Shown piece by piece: positions 37,252-47,181 of a DNA stretch of 64,000 bases; position 1 is the stretch's first letter; every line of letters begins with the position of its first letter. The position numbers and the translations under genes are program-made. The stretch is taken from positions 2,312,116-2,376,115 of the forward strand of contig NZ_FSRO01000001.1 in NCBI RefSeq assembly GCF_900143275.1, read 5' to 3'. This DNA comes from Nitrosomonas cryotolerans ATCC 49181 (GTDB taxonomy: Bacteria; Pseudomonadota; Gammaproteobacteria; Burkholderiales; Nitrosomonadaceae). The notes under the pieces are model-generated. The model was not told the DNA's origin, ran no database searches, and was given only the letters and a program-made list of their open reading frames with translations.

Positions 37252-38748
37252 TTAATCTGATTTCCTGGCTCGCGCGATCAAATACTGTGTGAGTAATGGT
37301 ACTGGCCGCCCCGTAGATCCTTTTTCTTTACCAGATTTCCAGGCGGTGCCAGCTATATCCAAATGCGCCCAGTGATATTTATCAGTAAAGCGCGACAAAA
37401 AACAAGCTGCGGTAATGGTGCCTGCGGTACGGCCACCGATATTAGCAATATCAGCAAAATTACTTCTCAATAAATCCTGATAGTCATCCCATAATGGTAA
37501 TTGCCAGGCACGATCAGAAGATTGTTCTCCCGCAAGCAATAATTCTTGTGCTAATTTATCGTCGTTACTAAGCAGACCTGTTGTTACATTGCCAAGCGCG
37601 ACCACACATGCACCGGTTAAGGTCGCAATATCAATCACAACCTGCGGCTTAAAACGTTCTGCATAGGTCAGGGCATCACATAAAATCAAGCGCCCCTCTG
37701 CATCCGTATTCAGAATCTCAATAGTCTGACCAGACAAACTGGTCACAACATCACCCGGTTTGGTTGCATTCCCCCCCGGCATATTTTCAGTTGCTGGAAT
37801 AATACCCACTACATTGATGGGCAGTTTCATTTCAGCTATGGCTGTCAGCGTACCCAGTACACTCGCTGCGCCACACATATCATACTTCATCTCATCCATA
37901 TCTGCCGCCGGTTTTAACGAAATACCGCCGGTATCAAAAGTCACCCCCTTACCTACCAATACAACCGGCTTTTCCGTTTTTCCCTTTCCTCGGTATTCCA
38001 GCACGATCAATTTGGCTGGCTGATGACTACCCTGGGCGACCGCCAATAAAGACCCCATACCCAGCTTCTCCATATCCTTCTCTTCCAATACAGAGATTTT
38101 TAGTTTATGTGTTTTAGCCATATCCGCAGCCTGCTTCGCAAGGTACGTTGGCGTGCATATATTCGGCGCAAGATTCCCTAGATCTTTTGCTAAATTCATG
38201 CCGTGCGCAATTGCAAGTCCTTGTTGTAGTGCCTCCTTGCCTACGGAAAGATTTTTACGATCGGCTATATTCAATACAACCTTACGCAAGCACCGTTTAT
38301 TTTCTTTCAGCTTACTTTTCAACCGATCAAACTGATAAATACTTCCCATTGCTGCAATAACTATCTGGGAAATTTTCCATTCGACGGTCCGTTCCTTTAC
38401 TGGAATCTCCGTCAAGAAAAGTGCTGTATCGGCAATACCCGTTTTATGCAATGCATCAAAAACAGAATGTATGACACTGATATATGCTTTATCGCTGAGC
38501 ACCGGTTCTTTACCAAGCCCTACTAATAACACCCGTTTACACTGCGCATTAGGTAGGTTATGTAACAACAGAGTTGTGTTTGCTTTCCCATCCATATCAC
38601 CTGTATGCAATATGTCATTAACATAGCCTCCAGCAATTGTATCCAAGATTTCTGCAGAATCGGTTAGCTTTCTGGATTCAAATATGCCCATTACCATACA
38701 ATCACCAGATTGTTTCTCAGGGGTTCCCACCTTTATTCCAAAATCCAC
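37252..38748 (-). CDS. pepA: Leucyl aminopeptidase (M17 family)
   Basis: About 498 residues from GTG 38748, supported by GAGGAG 8 nt upstream; the ATG at 38796 is less likely. The di-metal site is spread over VGKGVTFDTGGISLKP and the signature NTDAEGRL. Removes N-terminal residues from peptides; in some bacteria the hexamer also acts as a DNA-binding factor (XerA/CarP). Upstream of holC, 80 bp gap. Confidence 0.95.
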   Translation of the reverse strand: MDFGIKVGTPEKQSGDCMVMGIFESRKLTDSAEILDTIAGGYVNDILHTGDMDGKANTTLLLHNLPNAQCKRVLLVGLGKEPVLSDKAYISVIHSVFDALHKTGIADTALFLTEIPVKERTVEWKISQIVIAAMGSIYQFDRLKSKLKENKRCLRKVVLNIADRKNLSVGKEALQQGLAIAHGMNLAKDLGNLAPNICTPTYLAKQAADMAKTHKLKISVLEEKDMEKLGMGSLLAVAQGSHQPAKLIVLEYRGKGKTEKPVVLVGKGVTFDTGGISLKPAADMDEMKYDMCGAASVLGTLTAIAEMKLPINVVGIIPATENMPGGNATKPGDVVTSLSGQTIEILNTDAEGRLILCDALTYAERFKPQVVIDIATLTGACVVALGNVTTGLLSNDDKLAQELLLAGEQSSDRAWQLPLWDDYQDLLRSNFADIANIGGRTAGTITAACFLSRFTDKYHWAHLDIAGTAWKSGKEKGSTGRPVPLLTQYLIARARKSD

Positions 38749-38974
38749 GTCGTACTCCTCTCTCAAAAAAACTTCGGACCATCTCATATAAATCATATTT
38801 CTGCCGATTATCCTCGGACTACTTATCTAAAGTCAAAATAAGCTTTTGTTAACTACGACAGCATTGCACCAGAATTAACAGATCTGTAGACTCAAAGCAG
38901 GACGATTAACGATTACATTCCGCCTGTTGATTCGTCTGTTTTATCCATGCAATTAAAGTGAATAAGATCACTAA

Positions 38975-38980
38975 TATAAT
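38975..38980 (+). promoter_or_regulatory. Possible -10 element of the HDOD-GGDEF gene
   Basis: TATAAT lies about 60 bp before the GTG start. The -35 is poor (TTAAAG or ATTAAA at suitable spacing). Tentative. Confidence 0.3.
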
Positions 38981-39039
38981 GAATGTATGAAAATGTATAA
39001 GGAGATCATTTTTTATACACTCAAAAAGAGGACAAAATA

Positions 39040-40512
39040 GTGAATGACATCCTGACAAGGCGATTACGCTTTTGTACAACATTACCTAGCCTACCAACGA
39101 TTGCGATTAAGATTCTAGAAATAGCCAGTAATCCAGATGCTGATATCACTCAAATCTGTCACTATATTTCCCTTGACCCTGCGCTCGCAACAAAAATACT
39201 CAGAGTAGCCAATTCTCCTTTATTTAAGTCGCGACGCGTATCAAATAATATTCGGCAGGCAGTCGGTACGCTTGGCACGCATGCGGTGATTGTCATCGCG
39301 CTGTCGTTTTCATTAACAAGCTCATTAATGGCTCACTCAAAAGAAAAAGAAAATATTTACCCTTTTGATAATAATAATTTCTGGCGGCGTTCGATTGTGT
39401 CGGCACTCGCCAGCCGCATACTTGGAGAAAAATTTAAGTTAAAAGGATGGGATGATCTGTTTCTTGCCGGGTTATTGCAAGATATTGGTATTCTTGCTCT
39501 TAGCGCCCTCATGCCAGAAGAATACAGCCCGGTTTTTTCATCTGCCTGCGACCACGGTACATTGCTAAAATCTGAACGTAAAGCCTTTGGCACAGGACAC
39601 GACGAAATAGGCTACTTGCTTTTAAAGCAATGGCATATTCCCGATCATATCTCTATCGCATGCTTAGCAAGCCATCACCAACCAGCCCCTGATGCAATGG
39701 CGCCAACATCATTTGATTGCATTGCTGCATCAGGCTATATTGCAGACTATTTTCTAGATCCTAAAAAAGCCGGCAATGTAGCGACCGTTACCAATGCTGT
39801 GCAACGCTGGCTAGGGATCGATAGTATGGAATTAAAAGAAATTATCGATACTATGGAAACGGAAATTCATTCCGTTGCGGAATTATTTGAAGTCACAATC
39901 CATCACCCGACTGAAATTGCCGACATCATAGCTCAAGCAAAAGAATTACTAACAATCCATTCCTTAACGACAGTGCGCGAATTAGAAGATAAAACACAAC
40001 GTGATGGCTTAACAGGCGCACATAATCGATTATTTTTTGATAACACACTTCAGAAGGAATTTCATCTCTCACAAGAGAATGCATTTCCACTGACGATTGC
40101 TATGATTGATATCGATTACTTTAAAAAGGTTAATGACACCCACGGACATGTTGCGGGTGATATCCTCCTCGTTGCAATTGTAAGAAAAATTCTCGGTCAA
40201 ATTCGCCAAGACGATGTTTTAAGTCGATATGGTGGCGAAGAATTTTCGTTAATTTTACCCGGCACCACACTGGCCATCTCTATGAAACTTCTCACCCGAT
40301 TAAAAGATAATATTGCGGCAATTTCATATAAACTTGATAATGGCACTTGTATCAACATAACTGTGTCCATTGGTGTTGCAGTCAATATGGATAACGGTAT
40401 ACGTTTCGCCTGTCATGAAGATATGTTAAAAGCAGCAGATCTCGCGCTTTATTCTGCCAAACATGCAGGTAGAAATAGAATTGTAGAATGGAACCCATCA
40501 CTTAAGAATTGA
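39040..40512 (+). CDS. HDOD-GGDEF protein, probable diguanylate cyclase
   Basis: 490 residues. The N-terminal HDOD domain (about 10-230) starts LPSLPTIAIKILEIASNPDA and continues with SLDPALATKILRVANSP; HDOD domains are non-catalytic relatives of HD phosphohydrolases used in signalling. The C-terminal GGDEF domain has GGEEF at 398-402 and an I-site RQDD five residues earlier, so cyclic-di-GMP synthesis with product inhibition is predicted. No transmembrane helix. GTG start supported by GAGGA. Followed at 22 bp by serB on the same strand. Confidence 0.87.
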   Translation: MNDILTRRLRFCTTLPSLPTIAIKILEIASNPDADITQICHYISLDPALATKILRVANSPLFKSRRVSNNIRQAVGTLGTHAVIVIALSFSLTSSLMAHSKEKENIYPFDNNNFWRRSIVSALASRILGEKFKLKGWDDLFLAGLLQDIGILALSALMPEEYSPVFSSACDHGTLLKSERKAFGTGHDEIGYLLLKQWHIPDHISIACLASHHQPAPDAMAPTSFDCIAASGYIADYFLDPKKAGNVATVTNAVQRWLGIDSMELKEIIDTMETEIHSVAELFEVTIHHPTEIADIIAQAKELLTIHSLTTVRELEDKTQRDGLTGAHNRLFFDNTLQKEFHLSQENAFPLTIAMIDIDYFKKVNDTHGHVAGDILLVAIVRKILGQIRQDDVLSRYGGEEFSLILPGTTLAISMKLLTRLKDNIAAISYKLDNGTCINITVSIGVAVNMDNGIRFACHEDMLKAADLALYSAKHAGRNRIVEWNPSLKN

Positions 40513-40534
40513 ATAACAAATTAACGAGAATTCT

Positions 40535-41365
40535 ATGAATTTAATTATCCAGGGTCTTGATATCCATAACAATGACCTTAGAAACCTAGCAAAACTCTCC
40601 AGCGCCAGTTCTATTGAGCGCATTACAGGCCAGGCTTTCCGATTGGTTGGTGCAAATCAACAACAAGATATTTCGGAATACTGTGCAGATGCCCAGCTTG
40701 ATTTCGCTTTTATTGCACAAGACATGCCACTGACCTATTTTGGTTTGTTTGCGACTGACATGGATTCAACTCTCCTTGCAATAGAGTCCATTGATGAAAT
40801 CGCCGATATGTGCAACGTTAAACCTCAAGTATCTGAGATTACACTCAGTACCATGAAAGGTGATATTGGTTTTGCCGAGAGCCTCACGCGTCGTACTCAG
40901 TTACTACAAGGTTTACATCAAGACGCACTACAAAGAGTTTACGATGAGCGCCTACAACTCAGTCCTGGTGCAGAGGAAATGCTACAAAAACTGAAAGCAG
41001 CCGGGCTCAAAACAATGGTTATTTCAGGGGGATTCACATTTTTCACCGACAGAATCAAAGTGCAGCTGGAACTGGATTATGCCATCGCTAATACACTTGA
41101 AATTGAGGATGAAAAACTAACCGGAAAGGTTGCGGGTGAGATTATCGGCGCACAAGGAAAGGCTGAAGCGCTAAAACAAATACGCAATAAACTGGGGCTA
41201 AAACGAGAGCAGGTAATCGCGGTTGGAGATGGGGCTAATGATCTGGACATGCTGGCAGAAGCTGGAATCAGCATAGCCTATCATGCTAAACCGATTGTGC
41301 AGCAACAAGCCACTTATTCAATCAATCATGTGGGTCTTGATGGGATTATCAACTTGTTCAGGTGA
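40535..41365 (+). CDS. serB: Phosphoserine phosphatase
   Basis: 276 residues. The C-terminal HAD domain has DMDSTLL (nucleophile and second Asp), SGGFTFFTDRI, and GDGANDLDML at the metal site. The preceding ~80 residues are a small ACT-like domain. Final step of serine biosynthesis from phosphoserine. Only 22 bp from the HDOD-GGDEF gene, so they may share a transcript by chance. Confidence 0.92.
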   Translation: MNLIIQGLDIHNNDLRNLAKLSSASSIERITGQAFRLVGANQQQDISEYCADAQLDFAFIAQDMPLTYFGLFATDMDSTLLAIESIDEIADMCNVKPQVSEITLSTMKGDIGFAESLTRRTQLLQGLHQDALQRVYDERLQLSPGAEEMLQKLKAAGLKTMVISGGFTFFTDRIKVQLELDYAIANTLEIEDEKLTGKVAGEIIGAQGKAEALKQIRNKLGLKREQVIAVGDGANDLDMLAEAGISIAYHAKPIVQQQATYSINHVGLDGIINLFR

Positions 41366-41704
41366 TCCCTTATTGAATCGAGCACCGCTATAGCAGAAGC
41401 TTACTGGTTAATTGAATATTGATCAATAGAATGTATTGAGAGCAACACACCGTATTTTTCGCCATGATTCAGCAAGTCAATAAACCAGTAAGATCCTATA
41501 TCAAACCACCCTCAGATATTCTCCATTTCATCCGCACCAGGAGATCTACTTCCAAGATGGGTGACGCTAGCAAATAACTTTGGATTAGATAACAACCCGT
41601 GTCTCTTTAAGAAATTATAATTACGCCAGTGCAACAAAGCCTCGACCCAATAAGTTGGTTATTCCTAATATTCACCCGAGGTTGCAAAAATAAATAATCA
41701 ACTA
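41366..41704. other. Intergenic region between serB and the malic enzyme gene
   Basis: About 340 bp between convergent genes. I find no ORF, clear terminator or repeat in it. Confidence 0.4.
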
Positions 41705-43315
41705 TCAATAATCAGGTTGATACATCAACGACTCTACATAAGTTTCCAAGTCATCTGGCAAATCAACTTCGGTCAAACCTTCACTTAACGCAACGCGACA
41801 CACGGCCACTGCTATTGTGTATGATACTTCACGGATTCGCTTGAGAGAAGGGTAGACAGCTCCTACGCTAATTTCTTCTTCTGAAACGATATTGGCAAGT
41901 GCTTCTGCTGCAGCCAGAAACATACTTTGAGTAACAAGGCGCGCTGCGCAGGCCTGCACGCCCAGACCAACACCAGGGAATATATACGCATTGTTGCCCT
42001 GCGCTGGTTTAAATAATTTCTCTCCAAGCTGTACCGCCTTAAAGGGACTTCCACTGGCAAAAATGACGCGTCCATCGCTCCATGTATAAGCATCTATCGC
42101 AGTACACTCTGTATGGGAAGTCGGATTCGATAGCGCAATGATAACAGGATGTTCATTAATTTCAGCCATCTTGCGTACAATATCTTCAGTAAATGTCCCT
42201 GCAACACCCGTAGCACCAATCAGAACATCCGGTTTTATACTGCTGATTGCGTCAAGAAAATTATGTCTTCCGTATTTATGTGCGAATGCTTCGATACGTG
42301 GTTTTATACCTTCTCGATTGGCTACAACAAGACCTTTTCTGTCTACAAACCAGAGGCGTGCCTGTGCTTCCTTTTTATTCAACCCTGCTGCACAAAAAGC
42401 ATCGACCATTAACTCCGCAATGCCACCTGCAGCAGAACCGGTGCCAAGAAACATAATTGTCAAATCGGAAAATTTTTTTCGGGTGATACGGCATGAAGTG
42501 TAAACTCCAGCGAGTGTAACTGCAGCCGTCCCTTGAATATCATCATTAAAACAGCGAGCCTGTTTCCCGTAACGATCCAGAAATTCAAAAGCATTTGGTG
42601 CAAGAAAATCTTCAAATTGAATTAATGCATTAGGAAACAGAAGCTGAACTGCCTTCACAAACTCATCAACGAGTGATTGATAAACAACCCCATTAATACG
42701 TGGAAAAGGATAACCCAAATACAAAGGATCTTCACGCAACGAAACATTATTGGTGCCTACATCCAGCATGACTGGCATGCATTGAGCAGGATGAATCCCA
42801 GCACAAGCAATATATAACGCAATTTTTCCAATTGGAATCCCCATGCCATTCGCACCCAGATCGCCAAGACCCAGAATACGTTCTCCATCTGTCACGACGA
42901 TAATTCGGATATCAGTTTCAGGCCAGTTACCCAATAGCAGTTTTATATCGCCGCGATCTTCAGGGGTAATATAAAGACCCTGTGGTTTTCTAAAAATATG
43001 TGCAAATTCTTTGCATGCTTCACCTACCGTTGGCGTGTAGACTAATGGCATAATCTCTTCTATATGATCAATCATGGTTCGATAGAAAAGACGCTGATTC
43101 CGTTCCAACAAAGTAATCAGAAAAATATATTTCTCGATATCACTACTTTGACGACGTATGTTACCTAGCACACGCTCCTTTTGTTTCTCAACATCTGCGA
43201 TATCATAAGGCAATAATCCACGCAGTCCATATTTATCACGCTCATCACGCGTAAATGCAGTTGATTTTGTTTGTGCTGGATCATCCAGAAGCGCTTTTCC
43301 ACGCAATATTTTCAT
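41705..43315 (-). CDS. maeA: NAD-dependent malic enzyme
   Basis: 536 residues of the long (SfcA/MaeA) form. Landmarks: TPTVGEACKEF, GERILGLGDLGANGMGIPIGK, the Rossmann GTGSAAGGIA, and ATGVAGTFTEDIV. Converts malate to pyruvate with CO2 release and NAD(P)H; the lysine-Asp catalytic region is intact. Its ATG lies only about 58 bp from tnpB element copy C, which therefore covers its upstream region. The cofactor choice NAD versus NADP is from family form only. Confidence 0.9.
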   Translation of the reverse strand: MKILRGKALLDDPAQTKSTAFTRDERDKYGLRGLLPYDIADVEKQKERVLGNIRRQSSDIEKYIFLITLLERNQRLFYRTMIDHIEEIMPLVYTPTVGEACKEFAHIFRKPQGLYITPEDRGDIKLLLGNWPETDIRIIVVTDGERILGLGDLGANGMGIPIGKIALYIACAGIHPAQCMPVMLDVGTNNVSLREDPLYLGYPFPRINGVVYQSLVDEFVKAVQLLFPNALIQFEDFLAPNAFEFLDRYGKQARCFNDDIQGTAAVTLAGVYTSCRITRKKFSDLTIMFLGTGSAAGGIAELMVDAFCAAGLNKKEAQARLWFVDRKGLVVANREGIKPRIEAFAHKYGRHNFLDAISSIKPDVLIGATGVAGTFTEDIVRKMAEINEHPVIIALSNPTSHTECTAIDAYTWSDGRVIFASGSPFKAVQLGEKLFKPAQGNNAYIFPGVGLGVQACAARLVTQSMFLAAAEALANIVSEEEISVGAVYPSLKRIREVSYTIAVAVCRVALSEGLTEVDLPDDLETYVESLMYQPDY

Positions 43316-43373
43316 ATTGAATTATTCTCTCAGTCTAGGGCCATCAGTTTAAATGCTTAAATTAGCAATTCAA

Positions 43374-44342
43374 TTGACTGCCCCCCTCCGTAAACGAAGG
43401 AGATTCCCAATTCAACGAATCCAACCCGGACGCACCTAAATGCAAACAGGACTTACAGATTCTCCAAGGGCTGACACCGCCAGTCCAGCGGCCAAAACAT
43501 TACGCGCTGCGTTGATGTCTCGATCATGAATTGATCCGCATTCCGGACAAGTCCATTTGCGCACATTCAAAGGCATCTTGTTTACGGTATGTCCACATCT
43601 CGAGCAGCACTTGCTGCTTGGATACCATCGGTCAATGCCCACAAGCTCTCGCCCGTAGAAAGAATAGCGAAGTGCGTCAATCCTAAGTCAATGCCGATTT
43701 TGCCGCTAACCTTTGGCTTTAACGCAACAGAATCGTCGCAAAACATGGAAACGTGGTATCGACCCGCTGAGTCTTTAGAGACTGTTGCAGTGGTTAGTTT
43801 TGCTCCCTTAGGAAGGGCGCGCGACCATCTGATATTCAGTGGATCTTTCATCTTTGCCAGCTTCAGAGATTTATCGTCCCACTTGAAAGCGCTGGACGTG
43901 TATTCAGCCGATTGCTTGTCATGCCTGCGCTTGAATGACGGGTATTTAGTTCGTTTAGCAAAAGAATTACTGAATGCCGCTTGCAGGTGACGGAGAGATT
44001 GCTGCACAGGAACACTGGAAACTTTGTTCAGCCATTCAAATTCAGGCTCTTTTTTTAACTCAGTCAACAAAGAGGAGGTAGCATGATATCCGATTCTTTT
44101 TTTCTCGGTATACCCAGCATCAGAGCGAACGCGCAACATGCGATTATAGATAAATCTGGCGCACCCGAATGTTTGAGCCAGAATAGTTTCTTGCTCAAAA
44201 GTTGGGTAAAACCCGAATTTGTATGCGTGCTTAATTTCCATTAACACACTTTAACAGAAATAGGTGAAAAACAGGCTTTAGTATCAGCGAAGCTGACTCC
44301 CTATCTATCCTCGGCCTTAAGATCGGGATTTTCCGGGAGTTA
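43374..44342 (-). mobile_element. Internally deleted IS1341-type tnpB element, copy C
   Basis: About 969 bp, same orientation and structure as copies A and B. RE hairpin around CCCCTCCGTAAACGAAGGAG at the left, LE palindrome CCTCGGCCTTAAGATCGGGA at the right. Inserted between maeA and ypjD, 15 bp past the ypjD stop. Confidence 0.88.
43436..44241 (-). pseudogene. tnpB in copy C, internally deleted
   Basis: The best preserved copy. An N-terminal frame of 219 codons from ATG 44241 runs through the RuvC-I region to 43582. A C-terminal frame of 68 codons (GIDRWYPSSKCCSRCGH, CPECGSIHDRDINAARN, ending VSPVCI) overlaps it by about 60 nt in another frame. The junction is the same as in copies A and B. 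The catalytic Asp residues of RuvC-I and RuvC-III are present but separated, and RuvC-II is absent. Confidence 0.87.
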
Positions 44343-44356
44343 AGATAAACAAGTTA

Positions 44357-45214
44357 TTATCGGTTTAATACAATCTCCAATACGAATTTACTTCCAATAT
44401 AAGCGAGAAGCAATGCAATGAAGCCAGCGAGTGTCCAGCGAGCAGCTATTTTTCCTCGCCAGCCATAAAGCTGTCTGCCGACTAGTAATGCGGCAAATAC
44501 ACCCCAGGAAATAAAACCAAACAAAGTTTTATGTGAGAATGTAAGTGGTTGGCCAAATACCTCTTTAGAAAAAACGACACCACTAAGAAGCGTTAGTGTG
44601 AGTAACACAAATCCTGCCCAGATAATACGAAATAGTAATTTTTCCATCGTTAACAGAGGCGGCAGGTTAGTTAAGATGGAAGGAGGCGCAGGATGATGCA
44701 AATGACGTTCCACTACTGTCATTAGCAATGCATGTAGCGCTGCGATAGTCAGCAAGCTGTATGCCATCATTGCAACAAGCATATGCGCTTTAAATGCAGG
44801 TAACTCTGTGTTATCTAGAGGACGGGACGAAGGAAAGATTAAGGGTAGAAATACGGCTATAGCAGCGACAAAGGCCAATGAGGCGATTAATGTCTGCAAT
44901 CCCTCCAGGCGATTAAAAAATCTCGAGAACCAGTAAATGAATGCAGTGAGCCATACGATAGAGGAAATCGCACTACCAACACCAAAACTTAATCCTGTAC
45001 CTATAAGCATAGATTGATAAAGCGTAATACCATGCAACACCAGTGGTGCAAGCATAGCATAACGCTCCCACACAATCGCCACTACCCCGCCTTCCTGACT
45101 CTTAGCAGGTGAAACAGCGATATTCCACCTGTTTCGCCAGAAATACCAGCCGACCAGTGTATACAGCAAGGAAGCCGTAAGATAAGTTAGAATACTGAGC
45201 ATTAATATTAACAC
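44357..45214 (-). CDS. ypjD: YpjD-type CcsA/HemX-like membrane protein
   Basis: 285 residues with about eight helices, of the CcsA/HemX-like cytochrome c assembly protein family. The typical opening (LTYLTASLLYTLVGWYFW) and the C-terminal motif FSHKTLFGFISWGVFAALL with a heme-ligating-type His in FSHK are present, and so is H in KAHMLVAMMAYSL. It probably handles heme at the membrane. It stands divergent from ffh, the usual arrangement in this group. Confidence 0.83.
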   Translation of the reverse strand: MLILMLSILTYLTASLLYTLVGWYFWRNRWNIAVSPAKSQEGGVVAIVWERYAMLAPLVLHGITLYQSMLIGTGLSFGVGSAISSIVWLTAFIYWFSRFFNRLEGLQTLIASLAFVAAIAVFLPLIFPSSRPLDNTELPAFKAHMLVAMMAYSLLTIAALHALLMTVVERHLHHPAPPSILTNLPPLLTMEKLLFRIIWAGFVLLTLTLLSGVVFSKEVFGQPLTFSHKTLFGFISWGVFAALLVGRQLYGWRGKIAARWTLAGFIALLLAYIGSKFVLEIVLNR

Positions 45215-45342
45215 TATAAAAAGCAGAAATATTTGGTTAGTCTACATGGCACCTTAATAAATTCAAAGTGCTAACCCAAATATTTCATGAATTTTAGTTT
45301 CTAATAGTATTACGTCCCAATCTATTTTATGAGGATTTAAAC

Positions 45343-46692
45343 ATGTTTGACAATCTGACCGGAAAATTATCTGGCGTTATTAAGACATTACGTGGAGAAA
45401 CAAGACTAACTGAGAGCAATATCCAGAAAGCGCTACGAGAAATTCGCCTAGCATTACTAGAAGCTGATGTGGCTTTACCAGTCATCAAAGATTTCATTGC
45501 TCGTGTCAAGGAAAAAGCGGTTGGCCACGAAGTCATGAATAGCCTTACACCCGGACAGGCGCTAGTAGGTGTAGTACACCAAGAACTTATCTCAATTATG
45601 GGAAGAGAAAAATCTGACATTAATCTCTCCACGGTGCCCCCTGCCGTCATTCTCATGGCGGGATTACAAGGCGCGGGTAAAACCACCAGCAGCGGAAAAT
45701 TAGCCAAATGGTTGATGGAGCAAAAAAAGAAAAAAGTACTGTTGGTTTCTTGTGACATTTATCGCCCCGCTGCAATTCATCAATTGGAACTGTTGGCGGA
45801 ACAGGTTAACTCAGATTTCTTTCCAGTAAAACCCGGGCAAAAACCAAATGAAATCGCAACTGCGGCACTGGATTATGCACGCAGACACCATCATGATGTC
45901 ATGATTGTAGACACCGCCGGGCGACTCGGTATCGATGATGCAATGATGCAGGAAATTAGTCAATTAGAAACATTACTGCAACCTATTGAAACTTTATTTG
46001 TTGTAGATGCCATGCAGGGACAGGATGCCGTTAATACTGCCAAAGCTTTTGCTGATGCGCTCCCCCTGACTGGTATTATTCTAACTAAACTTGATGGTGA
46101 TGCGCGCGGGGGTGCGGCCTTATCCGTTCAACATATTACTGGAAAACCGATTAAATTTACCGGTATAGCTGAAAAACTCACCGGTTTAGAAGCTTTTCAT
46201 CCTGATCGTATGGCTTCACGCATTCTGGGTATGGGTGATGTGCTTGGCTTGATCGAAGAAGCTCAACGCAGCACAGATCAACGTGAAGCTGAAAAACTGA
46301 TGAAGAAAATGAAATCGGGCAAAGGATTTGACCTGGACGATTTCAAAATGCAATTCCAACAAATGAAGAAAATGGGCGGCATAACCGCAATGATGGATAA
46401 ATTACCCGCACAACTGAGCCAAGCGGCACAAAATGTAAAAGTAGATGATAAAGTTATTTCTCGTACTGAAGGTATCATCAATGCTATGACACGACAAGAA
46501 CGTGCCAAGCCAGAAATTTTAAAAGCATCCCGTAAACGACGTATCGCTGCAGGCTCGGGTGTGACCGTTCAAGAAGTCAATCGTCTGCTATCGCAATTTG
46601 AACAGGCCAGAAAAATGATGAAGATGATGAATAAAGGTGGCATGACAAAAATGATGCGAGGATTAAAGGGAATGCTTCCACGACTAGGATAG
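45343..46692 (+). CDS. ffh: Signal recognition particle protein Ffh
   Basis: 449 residues. N domain, then the G domain with GLQGAGKTTSSGKLA, DTAGRLGIDD and TKLDGDARGG. The C-terminal M domain is rich in Met (MMKMMNKGGMTKMMRG) and binds 4.5S RNA and signal sequences. With FtsY it delivers nascent membrane proteins to SecYEG. A GAGG ribosome binding site precedes the ATG. Confidence 0.96.
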   Translation: MFDNLTGKLSGVIKTLRGETRLTESNIQKALREIRLALLEADVALPVIKDFIARVKEKAVGHEVMNSLTPGQALVGVVHQELISIMGREKSDINLSTVPPAVILMAGLQGAGKTTSSGKLAKWLMEQKKKKVLLVSCDIYRPAAIHQLELLAEQVNSDFFPVKPGQKPNEIATAALDYARRHHHDVMIVDTAGRLGIDDAMMQEISQLETLLQPIETLFVVDAMQGQDAVNTAKAFADALPLTGIILTKLDGDARGGAALSVQHITGKPIKFTGIAEKLTGLEAFHPDRMASRILGMGDVLGLIEEAQRSTDQREAEKLMKKMKSGKGFDLDDFKMQFQQMKKMGGITAMMDKLPAQLSQAAQNVKVDDKVISRTEGIINAMTRQERAKPEILKASRKRRIAAGSGVTVQEVNRLLSQFEQARKMMKMMNKGGMTKMMRGLKGMLPRLG

Positions 46693-46740
46693 AACCATAT
46701 CTCATCCAATCTAATTTAATCCCAGATTAGAGAATGCAGG

Positions 46741-47181
46741 CTAGTTTTCTGCTGATATCTGCTCCACTCCGATAATCTGCATGCCTGCCTTAATTTTTCT
46801 TGCTGCGAACCAATCCAGATTCATTTCAAGCGCATATTTAGCCATACCTGCAGAATTATGGGCTATCTGAGTCTGGGGAATCATATCTACGATATTGAGA
46901 ATAATGCCATTTTCGCTCACAAAAGCCACGCTCAATGGGATATAAGTATTAAGCATCCACATACCATAATAACCAACCTTCGGAAATACAAACAGCATGC
47001 CACTATTTTCATCCAGCGACTCGCGATACATTAATCCTTTTGCACGAGATAACTGAGTATTAGCAATTTCTGCAAGAAGTGTATAGCTAGATATCTTCAG
47101 AGGAACAGTAAGAGGTTTGGATGTGCTAGCACTTAACGATGTCGTCAATAATAAAACAGAAAGGATAACAAATAGGTGCAT
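46741..47181 (-). CDS. DUF192 family secreted protein
   Basis: 146 residues with a signal peptide ([19 protein letters not shown]). The domain shows RAKGLMYRESLDENSGMLFVF and GYYGMWMLNTYIPLSVAFV, the DUF192 hallmark. The family is small, periplasmic and of unknown function. Its ATG overlaps the dut TGA by 1 nt (TGATG), so it belongs to the coaBC-dut operon. Confidence 0.85.
   Translation of the reverse strand: MHLFVILSVLLLTTSLSASTSKPLTVPLKISSYTLLAEIANTQLSRAKGLMYRESLDENSGMLFVFPKVGYYGMWMLNTYIPLSVAFVSENGIILNIVDMIPQTQIAHNSAGMAKYALEMNLDWFAARKIKAGMQIIGVEQISAEN

Noticed and set aside
12978..44342. tnpB copies as TldR-like regulators (dead RNA-guided proteins)
   Set aside because: TldR proteins keep an intact reading frame with mutated RuvC residues; here the frame is broken in every copy and RuvC-II is deleted.
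46693..46740. Terminator between ffh and the DUF192 gene
   Set aside because: Only a 6-bp repeat (TCTAAT/ATTAGA) without a T-run; not convincing.
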